The notes under the pieces are model-generated. The model saw only the letters and a program-made list of their open reading frames with translations, was not told where the DNA came from and did no database searches. From Micavibrio sp. UBA6145 (GTDB lineage Bacteria; Pseudomonadota; Alphaproteobacteria; Micavibrionales; UBA1664), in contig DIUZ01000026.1 in assembly GCA_002423205.1 (NCBI GenBank), forward strand, positions 186,001-250,000: a DNA stretch of 64,000 nt. Reading direction: 5' to 3'. The position numbers were made by a program, and so were the translations under genes. The first letter of the stretch is position 1, and each line of letters opens with the position of its first letter. Shown in pieces: positions 1-9,728 of this stretch.

Positions 1-101
1 ACGCGGCTGAACAATCCGGCCGCCTTGGCGCGCAGGTGCATAAAGGCACCTGGCATCACCTGACCACACCGGATGACGTGAACCGCGTAAACGCCGCATG
101 A
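1..101 (+). CDS. C-terminal end of a sugar nucleotidyltransferase-like protein (partial)
   Basis: Only the last 32 or so codons are in the window, ending at the TGA at 99-101. The readable tail contains GTWHHLTTPDDVNRVN, which resembles the closing 'W..(L/V).TP.D' segment of NDP-sugar nucleotidyltransferases such as the MurNAc-1-phosphate uridylyltransferase family. From memory, a gene of that family often precedes addB in alphaproteobacteria, which supports the call by position. The stop overlaps the addB start as ATGA, so the two are probably co-translated. The assignment rests on a short tail plus context and is tentative. Confidence 0.45.
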   Translation, partial: AAEQSGRLGAQVHKGTWHHLTTPDDVNRVNAA

Positions 102-3049
102 ATGTCTTTACCATCCCCGCAACCGTTTCGTTCGTGGACGCGCTCGCCAAGGGCCTGCTCGAACGCGCGGGGAATGACCCGTTAAAACTTGCCGCCATGA
201 CCGTGCTGGTGCCTAACCGCCGCGCGGCACGATCTTTACGCGATGCCTTCCTGCGCAATTCAAACGGTGTTGCACTTCTGCTGCCCGCCATCCGCCCAAT
301 TGGTGACGTGGATGAAGACGCACTCGCGCTCAGCCCCGGTTTCGATACATTCGATAACCGCGTTCCCGTAAACGCCCTGCGCCGCCAGCTTGTGCTCGCG
401 CGGTATCTCACCAAGGCGCAATTCGCCAGTTTCGGCGGCGAAACATTTACGATGGCGCAGGCACTGAGCATGGCCGCCGACCTCGCACGTTTCCTGGATG
501 CGGTGCATACCGAAGGTCTGACGCTCGACAAACTCGACAATCTTGTGCCGGATGCCTACGCCACCCACTGGCAGGAGGTATTAAGCTTCCTTAAACAGGT
601 CTTGCGCATTTTCTGGCCCCGCCAGCTGGAGGCCGAAGACGCCCTCGATCCCGGTGCCTACCGCAACGCCATGATCGCGGCCTATACCCAGAGCCTGATC
701 GACAATCCGCCCGCAACGCCCATTATCGCCGCCGGTTCAACCGGTTCTATCCCCGTCACCGCGGATCTGCTTAAAGCCGTCGCTGAATTGCCGCAGGGCT
801 GTGTCGTCCTGCCCGGCCTTGACCAGAAACTGGACCACGACAGCTGGACCCAGATCGACGAAGGCCACCCGCAGGCAGGCCTTGCCGCGCTGCTGCTCAA
901 ATTCGGTGTTACGCGCGGCGATGTTAAACCGTGGGATGCCACGCAAAGCCAGCCGCGCGAAGACCTGATCTCCACCCTCATGCGCCCTGCCGCCACCATC
1001 GGCGCATGGACGGCGCAGCCTGTATCATCACAGGCATTCGACGACCTGCATCTGATCGAAGCCGACACGCTGGACGCCGAAGCCGGTGCCATCGCCGCCA
1101 TCATGCGCAATCACGCGCAGGACACTGCCGCCAATGAACCATGCGTCCTGGTCACGCCGGACCGCGTGCTGGCGGGCCGCGTTGCCGAATACCTCAAACG
1201 CTGGAATATCACGGTTGATGATTCCGCCGGTCAGCCCCTGAACAACACGCCGGTAGGCGCATGGCTTTTACTGCTGGCGGATACACTGCACGAAGAACTG
1301 GCACCAATCCCCCTGCTCGGGCTGCTCAAACACCCGCTGGCAGCCGGCGGCAAAGACTGGCCGAAAGAAGCACCGCCTTATCGCACCTTCATCCGCATGC
1401 TGGACATGCATGTGCTGCGCGGACCGCGTCCTGCACCGGGCTTCAACGGTCTTCATGACCGTGTGAATGAACTGGATAAACCCCTGCGCGACGATATGCG
1501 TGAAGGTTTGCGCGCGCTTGAAAAACTTTTTGCACCCGTCGTCATCGCACAAACCGCGATTGAACGCCTGCGCGCGCTGATGCTGCTGGCTGAAAACCTC
1601 GCCGCATCGAATGACCATACGGGGGCACAGCGCCTCTGGGCCGGCGAAGCGGGTGAATCCGCTGCCACCGTGGTCGCAAGCCTGCTGGAACAGGCGGATG
1701 TTTTCCCCGAACATCTCGACTGGGCCGGTATCGCCGCCGTGCTGGAAGCTGCGATGCAGGGCACCAGCGTGCGTCCGCGCTTCGGCACGCACCCGCGCCT
1801 TGCCATCCTTGGCCCGATTGAGGCGCGCCTGTATCAGGCCCGCACCATGATCCTTGGTGGTCTCAACGAAGGCGCATGGCCGAAACTGGCCGATGTCGAC
1901 GGCTGGATGTCGCGCCCGATGCGCCGTGATTTTGGTTTGCCGCCGCCGGAACGTGCCATCACCCTGTCCGCGCATGATTTCTGCCAGGGTCTCGGCGCAC
2001 AATGCGTCTATATCACACGCAGCAAAAACCGTGACGGCGCACCAACCGTTCCCAGTCGCTGGATTCAACGCCTCAAGGCCGTCTGCGCCGCGGCCAATGC
2101 CCGCGATATCACAATCGGCGGTCACGCATGGATCGACATCGCCCGCCGCCTAGACGCACCTGATGGCCCGGCCACGCCCGTGGGCCGTCCCGAATTCAAC
2201 CCGCCGATCAGTGCCCGTCCAAAATCACTGCGCGTGACTGAAATTTCACAATTGCGCCGCGACCCTTACAGCATATACGCCCGTCATGTGCTGAACCTTA
2301 CCGCTCTCGACCCCATCGACGCCGACCCGGACGCGCGCGAGCGCGGTAATCTGGTGCACAAGGCGCTTGAAACCTATACAAGCCAGTTCCCCAAAGACCT
2401 GCCTAAGGACGCCGCAAAACAACTGGTCGAGATCGGTAAAAAGATTTTCGATGACGCCCGCCAGCATCCTGACGTGACCGGACACTGGTGGCCGCGCTTT
2501 CAGCGCATGGCCCGCGCCCTCATCACGTATGAAGGCACATGGCGCGAAAACATGATCGCCTGCTGGCCCGAGGTGAAGGGTGAGATGCAGATCGGCGACT
2601 TCACCCTGCGTGGCCGTGCCGACCGTATCGAACACCGCCGCGACGGCTGGGCCATCATTGATTACAAATCCGGCGGCACGCCCGCGCAAGGCGCCGTCAA
2701 ATCCGGTGATGAACCGCAACTCACACTGCTCGGCGCTATGCTGCTTGCGGGTGCGTTTAATCAGACACTGAAAATTCATGCCAACCCGCCGAGCATTGAG
2801 GCGCTCGCCTACTGGCCCGCAGGCGGCAACAAGGACGTACTGGCCCCCATGACCATCAGCGGCGACCTGAACCAGATGGCCGAAGACGCACGCGCAGGGC
2901 TTGAAACCATCATCCGCGCCTATCTCGAAGACGGCATACCCTATGTCTGCTGGCCGGACCCGGAACGCCCGATCCGTGACGATGACGATTACGCGCATCT
3001 GGGCCGTATCGCCGAATGGTCCGGCGCAGAAGGGGAGGACGCAGCATGA
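98..3049 (+). CDS. addB: Double-strand break repair protein AddB (nuclease subunit)
   Basis: This 983-residue protein is the AddB partner of the AddAB helicase-nuclease, which resects double-strand breaks for RecA-dependent repair in many alphaproteobacteria in place of RecBCD. The N-terminal region (residues 1-60) has the degenerate UvrD-like start with VLVPNRRAARSLRDAF. The C-terminal RecB-type nuclease is visible as NLVHKALE, then GRADRIEH, IIDYKSG and the QLTLL helix, which supply the expected acidic, lysine and glutamine residues. Its length is typical of the alphaproteobacterial form. The start overlaps the upstream stop (ATGA) and the end overlaps addA the same way. Confidence 0.95.
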   Translation: MNVFTIPATVSFVDALAKGLLERAGNDPLKLAAMTVLVPNRRAARSLRDAFLRNSNGVALLLPAIRPIGDVDEDALALSPGFDTFDNRVPVNALRRQLVLARYLTKAQFASFGGETFTMAQALSMAADLARFLDAVHTEGLTLDKLDNLVPDAYATHWQEVLSFLKQVLRIFWPRQLEAEDALDPGAYRNAMIAAYTQSLIDNPPATPIIAAGSTGSIPVTADLLKAVAELPQGCVVLPGLDQKLDHDSWTQIDEGHPQAGLAALLLKFGVTRGDVKPWDATQSQPREDLISTLMRPAATIGAWTAQPVSSQAFDDLHLIEADTLDAEAGAIAAIMRNHAQDTAANEPCVLVTPDRVLAGRVAEYLKRWNITVDDSAGQPLNNTPVGAWLLLLADTLHEELAPIPLLGLLKHPLAAGGKDWPKEAPPYRTFIRMLDMHVLRGPRPAPGFNGLHDRVNELDKPLRDDMREGLRALEKLFAPVVIAQTAIERLRALMLLAENLAASNDHTGAQRLWAGEAGESAATVVASLLEQADVFPEHLDWAGIAAVLEAAMQGTSVRPRFGTHPRLAILGPIEARLYQARTMILGGLNEGAWPKLADVDGWMSRPMRRDFGLPPPERAITLSAHDFCQGLGAQCVYITRSKNRDGAPTVPSRWIQRLKAVCAAANARDITIGGHAWIDIARRLDAPDGPATPVGRPEFNPPISARPKSLRVTEISQLRRDPYSIYARHVLNLTALDPIDADPDARERGNLVHKALETYTSQFPKDLPKDAAKQLVEIGKKIFDDARQHPDVTGHWWPRFQRMARALITYEGTWRENMIACWPEVKGEMQIGDFTLRGRADRIEHRRDGWAIIDYKSGGTPAQGAVKSGDEPQLTLLGAMLLAGAFNQTLKIHANPPSIEALAYWPAGGNKDVLAPMTISGDLNQMAEDARAGLETIIRAYLEDGIPYVCWPDPERPIRDDDDYAHLGRIAEWSGAEGEDAA

Positions 3050-6000
3050 CCGCGGAACGCCAACCCACCCCGAACGATCTTCAGAACGAAGCCGACACCC
3101 TGCAACGCCGCGCCACGCGCCCGATGGAACCTGTATGGGTCGGCGCATCCGCCGGTTCCGGCAAGACATCCGTTCTGGTCAACCGCCTCCTGCGCCTGAT
3201 GCTGCCCAGCAAGGGCCGCATGGCGTCGCCACCGCATAAAATCCTTTGCATCACCTTCACCAAGGCCGGCGCGTCCGAAGTGATGGAGCGTGTGACCAAA
3301 GTGTTGCGCGGCTGGGCCATTACAGACGAAGCCGATCTGCGCGCGCATCTGGCCAAACTTCTGGAACAGGACCCGGACAAGGACCAGATGGACGCGGCCC
3401 GCGCCCTCTTCGCCCGGGTGATCGAGGCACCGGGCGGCATGAAGATCATGACCATCCACGCATTCTGCCAGTCCGTGCTCGCACGATTCCCGATGGAGGC
3501 TGGCCTGCCCGCCGGTTTCGAAGTCATAGCCGAAGGCGAAGCACAGGAATTGCTGCGCCAGACACGCCGGCTGATCATCACGCGTCTGCAAACCAACGCG
3601 CCCGAAGACAAAAAACTAAAAAATGCTTTCGATATCCTCAGCGCGATCCGTAATGCCGACCAGTTGGAAGACCTGATGGAATCCATGATGGCCGAACGCG
3701 CGCGCCTGCGCGGCCTGCTGGTCACGCATGGCAACATCGACGCGCTGGAAGACGCCGTATTCAAAGCATTGAACGTGACACAAGGCACCACGCGCGATTC
3801 CCTGCTGTTCCGTTTCTTCCGCGATTTGCCGGAAGGTGATCTAAAGACCCTTTGTGCCCGCCTTGAAGGCGACAACAAAACCAACGCCAAAAAAGCTGAA
3901 ATCATTTACCGCACACTGGCGTCGCAGGACCGCGAGATGCTGTTCGATGATTACAAATCCGCCTTCATCACCAAGACCGAAGGCACCATTGCCAAGCCCA
4001 ACGGCATCCTGAAAGACGATGATACGCTGGCATCCATATATCTGGCCGAAGGCAACCGCCTGATCACCCTTGAATCGGATCTGTGCAATCTTGCCACCGC
4101 TGATGCAACCAATGCCCTGCTGCGCTTCTCCGCCGCCGCCCTTGACGGGTATGAAAAAGAAAAACGCGCCCGCAACCGCCTTGATTTCGAAGACCTGATC
4201 GACCGCACGCGCCGCCTTCTGTCCGGCAATGGCGTCGACTGGGTGCAATATAAGCTCGACGGCGGAATCGACCATATTCTGGTCGACGAGGCGCAGGACA
4301 CCAACCCCGACCAGTGGGATATCATCGCCGCCCTGTATGATGAATTCTACGCCGGAACCGGGATGCGCGAACCCATGACCCGCACCACCTTCGTTGTCGG
4401 CGATGAAAAACAATCCATCTTCAGCTTTCAGCGGGCGGACCCGCGCGTCTTTGGTCGCCAGCACGACCGCCTGAAAATCCGTGCCGAAAACGCCGGCACA
4501 CCGCTGCAATCCATCCCGATGCAGATTTCATTCCGGTCATCCCCCAGCATTCTGCAGATGGTAGATGCCGTGTTTGCGTCACCCGAAATGCGTACCGGGG
4601 TGTTGCAGGATACGAATGCGGTCATGAACCACTATGCCCGCCAGACCGGCAAGGCTGGCCGCGTCGAACTCTGGCCCCTGATCAAACGCCCCGAGAGACC
4701 GGAACGCGAGGCATGGTCGCTGCCACTGCGCATCGAACCCGGTGAAAATCCGGTTGCGCAAATGGCTGACGCCGTCGCACGCAAAATCCGCACACTTCTG
4801 GACGACCCGGCAGAAATGCTGGAATCCAGAAACTGCCGCATCCGCCCCGGCGATATCATGATCCTTCTGTCCAAGCGTCCGCCGCTGGCCGAAGCCATGC
4901 TCAAGGCGCTGCGCGAACATCACATCCCGGTCAGTGGTATCGACCGCATGGTCGTGACAAAACAATTGGCCGTGCGCGACGCACTGTCCGCCATCGCCTT
5001 CACATTGCAACCCAATGACGATCTCAACCTCGCCTGTCTGTTGAAATCACCCTTCATCGGTTTCAACGAACAACAATTATTCGATGCATCACACGGACGC
5101 GAAAACCGCCCATTGTGGCAAGTGGTCAAGGAATCCGGCGGCCCGGTCGCCGCGTGGCTTTCATCCCTTCTGGCATCCGAAGGTATGGGCGCGGGCGCGT
5201 TCCTGCATCATGTCCTGTACAACGCCTGCCCCGCCGATGATCGCTCCGGCCTGCGCGCCATTCTCAAACGCCTTGGCCCCGACATGCGCGACCCGTTGCA
5301 GGAATTGCTGGCCCGCGCCGACACCCATGACATGCGCGAACACGGCGGTTTACAGGGTTTCCTGCAGGACGCGCTCAACGACGATTCAGAAATCAAACGC
5401 GACCTTGGCGAAGCTGGAAACGTTGTACGCATGATGACCGTGCACGGATCCAAAGGTCTGGAAGCCCCCATCGTTTTCATGCCTGACACCGTGCGGTCCA
5501 CCACGCGCGGCGGCGGATCCGATCACGTCCTGTGGCCGGAACGTGATGACAAAAAAGGCGTGCCTTTGTGGGCGGCTTCATCCGAAAGTGCCGCGCCCGC
5601 ATACGACATGCGCAAGGCCACGATGCGCATGCGTGACGATGAAGAATACCGCCGCCTGTTATACGTGGCCCTGACCCGCGCCGCCGACCGCCTGTATATA
5701 GGCGGCGTACAAAAGGCGCAGAGCGTGAACCAGAAATCATGGTATTTCGCCTGCGAAGCCGCGATCAAAACCATCGGTCACGAACACAACGGCACATGGG
5801 TGGTCCAGAACCGCCAGACCGATACCGTCAAAGACGAAAAACACGAAGAGAAAAAATCAGTCGCTGATACACCGCTGCCTGCATGGGCCTTCACGCCCGC
5901 ACCGGATGCCGGATCACCGCCGCGCCCGCTCATGCCATCGCGCCCGGATCAGGACGACCCGTCAATCATGTCGCCGCTGTTTGGTGATATCTCGCACCGC

Positions 6001-6486
6001 TTCAAACGCGGTCGTCTCATCCACACATTGTTCCAGTTTCTGCCGGACCTGCCGGAAGACGAACGTCTGCCCCGCGCTGTGCAGTGGCTGGCCAGTCCCG
6101 CCCATGACATCGGTGTCGACACCCAGAACGAAATTCTGGAAGCCACGTTCAACGTCCTGACCGATCCGGCTTTCGCCCATATCTTCACCCCCGCCGCAAG
6201 GGCGGAAGTGCCGCTGACCGGCCACCTGAAAACCGCCGCCGGGTCGCACACCATCGTATCCGGCCAGATCGACCGCCTTCTGGTGGAGGATTCGCAAGTC
6301 ACGGTTCTGGATTACAAAACCAACCGCCCCGCCCCCAGGACAGTCGAAGACGTGCCCACGGCCTATAAGAAACAGATGCGCACATACCGCGATATTCTGG
6401 CGGAAATCTGGCCCGGACGGGCCATCCGCACCGTCCTGATCTGGACCGATGGACCCGCCCTCATGGACATTACGGACGCCCTGTAA
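3046..6486 (+). CDS. addA: Double-strand break repair helicase AddA
   Basis: AddA is the ATP-driven helicase and second nuclease of the AddAB complex. The 1146-residue product shows superfamily 1 motifs in order: Walker A GASAGSGKTSVLVNR, motif Ia ITFTKAGASEVMERV, Walker B LVDEAQDTNPDQW, motif III VVGDEKQSIFSFQ, motif V TVHGSKGLEAP and motif VI LLYVALTRAADRLY. A RecB-type nuclease at the C-terminus is marked by GQIDRLLV and VLDYKTNRP. I start it at the ATG at 3046, which overlaps the addB stop, because the 10 upstream codons would lie inside addB and show no conserved residues. Confidence 0.96.
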   Translation: MTAERQPTPNDLQNEADTLQRRATRPMEPVWVGASAGSGKTSVLVNRLLRLMLPSKGRMASPPHKILCITFTKAGASEVMERVTKVLRGWAITDEADLRAHLAKLLEQDPDKDQMDAARALFARVIEAPGGMKIMTIHAFCQSVLARFPMEAGLPAGFEVIAEGEAQELLRQTRRLIITRLQTNAPEDKKLKNAFDILSAIRNADQLEDLMESMMAERARLRGLLVTHGNIDALEDAVFKALNVTQGTTRDSLLFRFFRDLPEGDLKTLCARLEGDNKTNAKKAEIIYRTLASQDREMLFDDYKSAFITKTEGTIAKPNGILKDDDTLASIYLAEGNRLITLESDLCNLATADATNALLRFSAAALDGYEKEKRARNRLDFEDLIDRTRRLLSGNGVDWVQYKLDGGIDHILVDEAQDTNPDQWDIIAALYDEFYAGTGMREPMTRTTFVVGDEKQSIFSFQRADPRVFGRQHDRLKIRAENAGTPLQSIPMQISFRSSPSILQMVDAVFASPEMRTGVLQDTNAVMNHYARQTGKAGRVELWPLIKRPERPEREAWSLPLRIEPGENPVAQMADAVARKIRTLLDDPAEMLESRNCRIRPGDIMILLSKRPPLAEAMLKALREHHIPVSGIDRMVVTKQLAVRDALSAIAFTLQPNDDLNLACLLKSPFIGFNEQQLFDASHGRENRPLWQVVKESGGPVAAWLSSLLASEGMGAGAFLHHVLYNACPADDRSGLRAILKRLGPDMRDPLQELLARADTHDMREHGGLQGFLQDALNDDSEIKRDLGEAGNVVRMMTVHGSKGLEAPIVFMPDTVRSTTRGGGSDHVLWPERDDKKGVPLWAASSESAAPAYDMRKATMRMRDDEEYRRLLYVALTRAADRLYIGGVQKAQSVNQKSWYFACEAAIKTIGHEHNGTWVVQNRQTDTVKDEKHEEKKSVADTPLPAWAFTPAPDAGSPPRPLMPSRPDQDDPSIMSPLFGDISHRFKRGRLIHTLFQFLPDLPEDERLPRAVQWLASPAHDIGVDTQNEILEATFNVLTDPAFAHIFTPAARAEVPLTGHLKTAAGSHTIVSGQIDRLLVEDSQVTVLDYKTNRPAPRTVEDVPTAYKKQMRTYRDILAEIWPGRAIRTVLIWTDGPALMDITDAL

Positions 6487-6489
6487 CCC

Positions 6490-6522
6490 TTGACCATTAT
6501 GGCTCGTAAACCTATGTATAAT
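6490..6522 (+). promoter_or_regulatory. Candidate promoter upstream of trxA
   Basis: A good -35 TTGACC lies at 6490-6495. A perfect TATAAT at 6517-6522 is 21 bases away, which is too far for an ordinary spacer, whereas TATGTA at 6513-6518 has a 17-base spacer but fewer consensus bases. Either would give a short leader into the Shine-Dalgarno AGAGG at 6531-6535. The elements lie just after the addA stop, so trxA may be expressed independently of addBA. Confidence 0.4.
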
Positions 6523-6544
6523 GATCAACAAAGAGGTACGAAAA

Positions 6545-6862
6545 ATGGCACACGCCGCAACTGATTCCACATTCGAAGCCGACGTTCTCAAATCTGACGA
6601 ACCGGTACTGGTCGATTTCTGGGCTGAATGGTGCGGCCCCTGCAAAATGCTTTCGCCCATCGTTGATGAAATTTCGAACGATCTCAAAGGCCGCGTCAAA
6701 GTGGTCAAGGTCAACATCGACGAAAATCCGCACACCCCGACCAAGTACGGCGTGCGTGGCATCCCGACGCTGATGCTGTTCAAGGCCGGCGAACTGACCG
6801 CGACCAAAGTCGGCGCTATGCCGAAGGCACAACTGACCCAGTGGGTCGAAAGCCAGATCTAA
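6545..6862 (+). CDS. trxA: Thioredoxin 1
   Basis: This is a single-domain cytoplasmic thioredoxin of 105 residues that reduces protein disulfides. The redox centre is WAEWCGPCK with the canonical CGPC motif, and the cis-proline segment GIPTLMLFK is intact. The start at 6545 is preceded by AGAGG with good spacing; an in-frame ATG at 6521 would add eight residues not seen in thioredoxins. The addBA-trxA order is, from memory, common in alphaproteobacteria. The 3' end overlaps the convergent SDR gene by four bases, which leaves no room for a terminator between them. Confidence 0.96.
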   Translation: MAHAATDSTFEADVLKSDEPVLVDFWAEWCGPCKMLSPIVDEISNDLKGRVKVVKVNIDENPHTPTKYGVRGIPTLMLFKAGELTATKVGAMPKAQLTQWVESQI

Positions 6863-7596
6863 GATTTTTTAGGAAGCTTGCGGACAATAAAGTCCGAGAG
6901 ACAAACCGGCAGCGCCGCAAGCAACCACGAACCGAATGCCATGGGCCAGGGAAATGAAATCCTGGCCCTGTTTTTTTGCAAACCCTGCACGATGATACGT
7001 GCTGCTTTTTCCGCCGTCATGAAAAACGGCATCGCGAAATCATTGGCGTCCGTAATGCGGCTTTTGACAAACCCCGGGTTGATGACGCTGACCTGTATGC
7101 CGTGCGTTTCCAGCGCACCGCGCAGGCCCTCGCCGTACAGTTTCACAAAACCTTTCGATGCCGCATAGGCCGGTGCACTGGCAAGGCCGCGATACCCCGC
7201 AAGCGACCCCATCATCGCAATCTGTCCGCGCCCGCGCTTCATCATCAGCGGTATGACCGGATCAATCGTATTCAGAACGCCGTCGATATTGATGGCGAAC
7301 ATTGCCCGCGCCGCAGCACCGATGCCGCCGCCGCTGACCCCGGCATTGGCAACCAGCACTTCGATCGGGCAGATGGAATCAAACCGCATCAGGAAATTTT
7401 CCATCCCTGCGCGGTCAGTGACGTCCACGACATGCGTCTGTACCTGTGCGTGCTTGGCACGGCACGCGCGGGCGGTTTCCTCCAGCCGCGCGGGATCACG
7501 GCCAATCAGGCCCATGGCCACGCCCTTCTGCGCGTATTCAAGCGCCAGCGCCCGGCCGATACCGCTGCTGGCACCGGTGATAACGATACCCTTCAT
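6859..7596 (-). CDS. SDR family NAD(P)-dependent oxidoreductase
   Basis: This 245-residue protein is a classical short-chain dehydrogenase/reductase. It has the N-terminal Rossmann motif VITGASSGIGRA (the TGxxxGxG pattern), the structural motif VANAG, the catalytic serine in MMGSLAGYRG and the YxxxK pair in PAYAASKGF. The C-terminus carries a hydrophobic stretch (PWPMAFGSWLLAALPVCLSDFIV) that could attach to membrane, as in some lipid-active SDRs. The substrate cannot be read from sequence. Its start overlaps the rsmA stop by four bases, so it is the last gene of a surA-rsmA-SDR unit. Confidence 0.88.
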   Translation of the reverse strand: MKGIVITGASSGIGRALALEYAQKGVAMGLIGRDPARLEETARACRAKHAQVQTHVVDVTDRAGMENFLMRFDSICPIEVLVANAGVSGGGIGAAARAMFAINIDGVLNTIDPVIPLMMKRGRGQIAMMGSLAGYRGLASAPAYAASKGFVKLYGEGLRGALETHGIQVSVINPGFVKSRITDANDFAMPFFMTAEKAARIIVQGLQKNRARISFPWPMAFGSWLLAALPVCLSDFIVRKLPKKS

Positions 7597-8441
7597 GCGG
7601 CCTCCACAATCTTGGCAAGACGCACATAGCTGTCCACGTCAACATCCTCGGCACGCAGTTTGGAATCGATATTCGCGGCCTCCAGATGCACGGCGTAATC
7701 GCCAAGGCTGGACCGGAGCATTTTTCGGCGCTGGTTAAAGGCAGTGGCGACAATTTTCTCCATCGTCTCGAATTTCGGCTGGTCGGCAAGCGCACGGGGT
7801 TTGAACAGCACGACGGCAGAACTGATTTTCGGCGGTGGCGTAAACGCACCCGGCGGCAATGTCTTCACAACTTTGCACTGGCACAGCCACTGGCTCATGA
7901 CCGACAACCGGCCATACGCACTGCTATCGGGCTTGGCCGCAATACGCTCGGCCACCTCCTTCTGGAACATCAGCAGCATGAAATTGATACGCCCGATATT
8001 CTTCAGCAAATTGATCAAAATGGGCGTCGCGACGTTATAGGGCAAATTCGCAATCACCGTATCCCCGTAACTGGGAACATCGGCATTCAGCGCATCCTTG
8101 TGGTGCAACCTCAGCCGCCCGCCCGATGCTGTTACCAGGGGTTCCAGCACCGCAATCGCGCGCGCATCGAATTCTATGGCATCTACGCTCTGGGCACCGT
8201 TCAGCAACAATGCGCGGGTAAGCCCGCCCGGACCCGGGCCGATTTCAACCACCGACAACCCGTCCAGTGGACCATTCAATCGGGCAATGGAATTGGTAAG
8301 ATTGAGGTCGAGCAGGAAGTTCTGGCCAAGCGCCTTGGTCGCCTGCAATCCGCCCTGCGCGATCACGTCGCGCAACGGCGGCAATGCTTCAATCGCGGCG
8401 TTAGATTCGGCGTTCAATGTACGCGCCGGCAATAAGATCAC
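7593..8441 (-). CDS. rsmA: 16S rRNA dimethyladenosine transferase RsmA (KsgA)
   Basis: RsmA dimethylates two adjacent adenosines near the 3' end of 16S rRNA during small-subunit maturation. The 282-residue product shows KALGQNFLLDLNLT at its start, the SAM-binding motif VVEIGPGPGGLTRAL and the catalytic NLPYNVATPI. The C-terminal domain has FNQRRKMLRSSL, typical of the family. With the ATG at 8441 the gene overlaps the end of surA by 41 bases. A shorter start is possible because homologues usually begin close to LPPLRDVI. From memory pdxA commonly sits between surA and rsmA, and it is absent here. Confidence 0.93.
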   Translation of the reverse strand: MILLPARTLNAESNAAIEALPPLRDVIAQGGLQATKALGQNFLLDLNLTNSIARLNGPLDGLSVVEIGPGPGGLTRALLLNGAQSVDAIEFDARAIAVLEPLVTASGGRLRLHHKDALNADVPSYGDTVIANLPYNVATPILINLLKNIGRINFMLLMFQKEVAERIAAKPDSSAYGRLSVMSQWLCQCKVVKTLPPGAFTPPPKISSAVVLFKPRALADQPKFETMEKIVATAFNQRRKMLRSSLGDYAVHLEAANIDSKLRAEDVDVDSYVRLAKIVEAA

Positions 8442-9630
8442 GCAGATAACGTTTCTGCAGCATGTCCAGGCGCTGCAGGCCCAGCTTGCGTTCGATCATG
8501 CTGTCGCTGGCCACATTGCCTTGCGGATCTTCGCGGTTGCAGATCATGGATACGACGGCGTTATCAGAACCGATTTGCGGTGCGATGGCGCGGCCGATAT
8601 CCATCTTACCAAAGGATTTACGCTCTTCTTCGGTCAGTTCGTTGATCGCGACCTTACGCTCGTTCAGTTTGTAACGCTTATCGGATGCGGCCTTGCGGGT
8701 AATGTCCATGCAGCCTGTCAGGTTCTTGTAAATGCGGTCCGCCTCATCGCGCAGCGCGGAATCACGCACACCAGTGCCGTCGATGGAAAGTTCGCGGATA
8801 GTCAAAACGGCATCATCCGGCGATGCGATATCCTGTGAACGCACATCGCGCACATACAGGATGTAATAGCCGTCTTCGCCACGCACCGGGTCGGAGACCT
8901 TGTCTTTCGCCAGGTTGGAAAGCGCGGTATCAAGCGCCGTTTCCAACTGGCCCTGACGAACCCATCCGATCATGCCGCCCTGCGCGGCCGATGCCGACTG
9001 GCTGTTTTCACGGGCAATCTGCGGAAAGGGTTTGCCGCCGCGGATTTGCTGCACAAGCGTCTGCGCAAGGCTGCGCACTTTGGAATCGTCTTCGTTTTTG
9101 GCAACAGGCAGGAAGATTTCTGCCGCGTAATATTCAGCCTTGCCCGATGATTCAGCCATCTTGGCGCGCTCAGCCGCAATTTCAGACGTGCCCACAACGA
9201 CGCGGGGGCGCAAAACCTGCTGGATCACCTTGCCCCAGCCGATCTGTGATTTGATCTGGCGGTTGATGGACGACAGACGCACACCCTGACGGGCCAGCAT
9301 CTCTTTAAACTGGGCTTCTGTGACTTTGTTGTTTTCAGCGATTTGCGCAAAACCCTTTTGCACTTCGGCGTCGCTGACATTCACGCGCTGGCGCTTGGCT
9401 TCCTGCAATTGCACGGTCTCGGCAATCAGGCCTTCCAGCACCTGTTTCTGCACGCGGGCGATCATCTCGGCGGATGCGGGCTTGCCAGATGATTTCAGCA
9501 GCATCTCCGCGCGGTCGCGCAGATCGGTGGTGGTGATGATGTCCTGGTTGACCACGGCGGCAATGCCTTCGGCCCGCGCGGTGCCCACGCCAATAGCCAA
9601 AGCCATGATCATTACAAATACAAAACGCAT
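8401..9630 (-). CDS. surA: Peptidylprolyl isomerase / outer-membrane chaperone SurA
   Basis: SurA is a periplasmic chaperone for outer-membrane protein assembly. The 409-residue precursor starts with a signal peptide ending near GTARA-EG, followed by the SurA N-terminal domain (IAAVVNQDIITTTDLRDR). One parvulin-type PpiC domain is recognisable around residues 170-270 (GKPFPQIARENSQS, GGMIGWVRQGQLE, GYYILYVRDV). The weaker C-terminal part may hold a second, degenerate parvulin domain. It is co-directional with rsmA. Alphaproteobacterial surA genes, as I recall, usually follow lptD; here uvrD is upstream instead. Confidence 0.88.
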   Translation of the reverse strand: MRFVFVMIMALAIGVGTARAEGIAAVVNQDIITTTDLRDRAEMLLKSSGKPASAEMIARVQKQVLEGLIAETVQLQEAKRQRVNVSDAEVQKGFAQIAENNKVTEAQFKEMLARQGVRLSSINRQIKSQIGWGKVIQQVLRPRVVVGTSEIAAERAKMAESSGKAEYYAAEIFLPVAKNEDDSKVRSLAQTLVQQIRGGKPFPQIARENSQSASAAQGGMIGWVRQGQLETALDTALSNLAKDKVSDPVRGEDGYYILYVRDVRSQDIASPDDAVLTIRELSIDGTGVRDSALRDEADRIYKNLTGCMDITRKAASDKRYKLNERKVAINELTEEERKSFGKMDIGRAIAPQIGSDNAVVSMICNREDPQGNVASDSMIERKLGLQRLDMLQKRYLRDLIAGAYIERRI

Positions 9631-9682
9631 AGAGCCGCCTTTACGAAGGTTATGTCACGAAAGAATGGTGCGGCACGGACAA

Positions 9683-9719
9683 AAAAGCAAGGGCGTAACC
9701 CATTGATGTCCCTGCCTTA
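9683..9719 (-). terminator. Possible Rho-independent terminator after uvrD
   Basis: Read on the minus strand just past the uvrD stop, an imperfect stem pairs GCAGGG with CCCTTGC (one bulged base) across a loop of about 17 bases and runs into six T residues. The stem is weak, so this is a low-confidence call. It would separate uvrD from surA, whose start is at 9630. The rest of the 98-base gap shows no other clear signal. Confidence 0.35.
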
Positions 9720-9728
9720 AAAAAGCCG

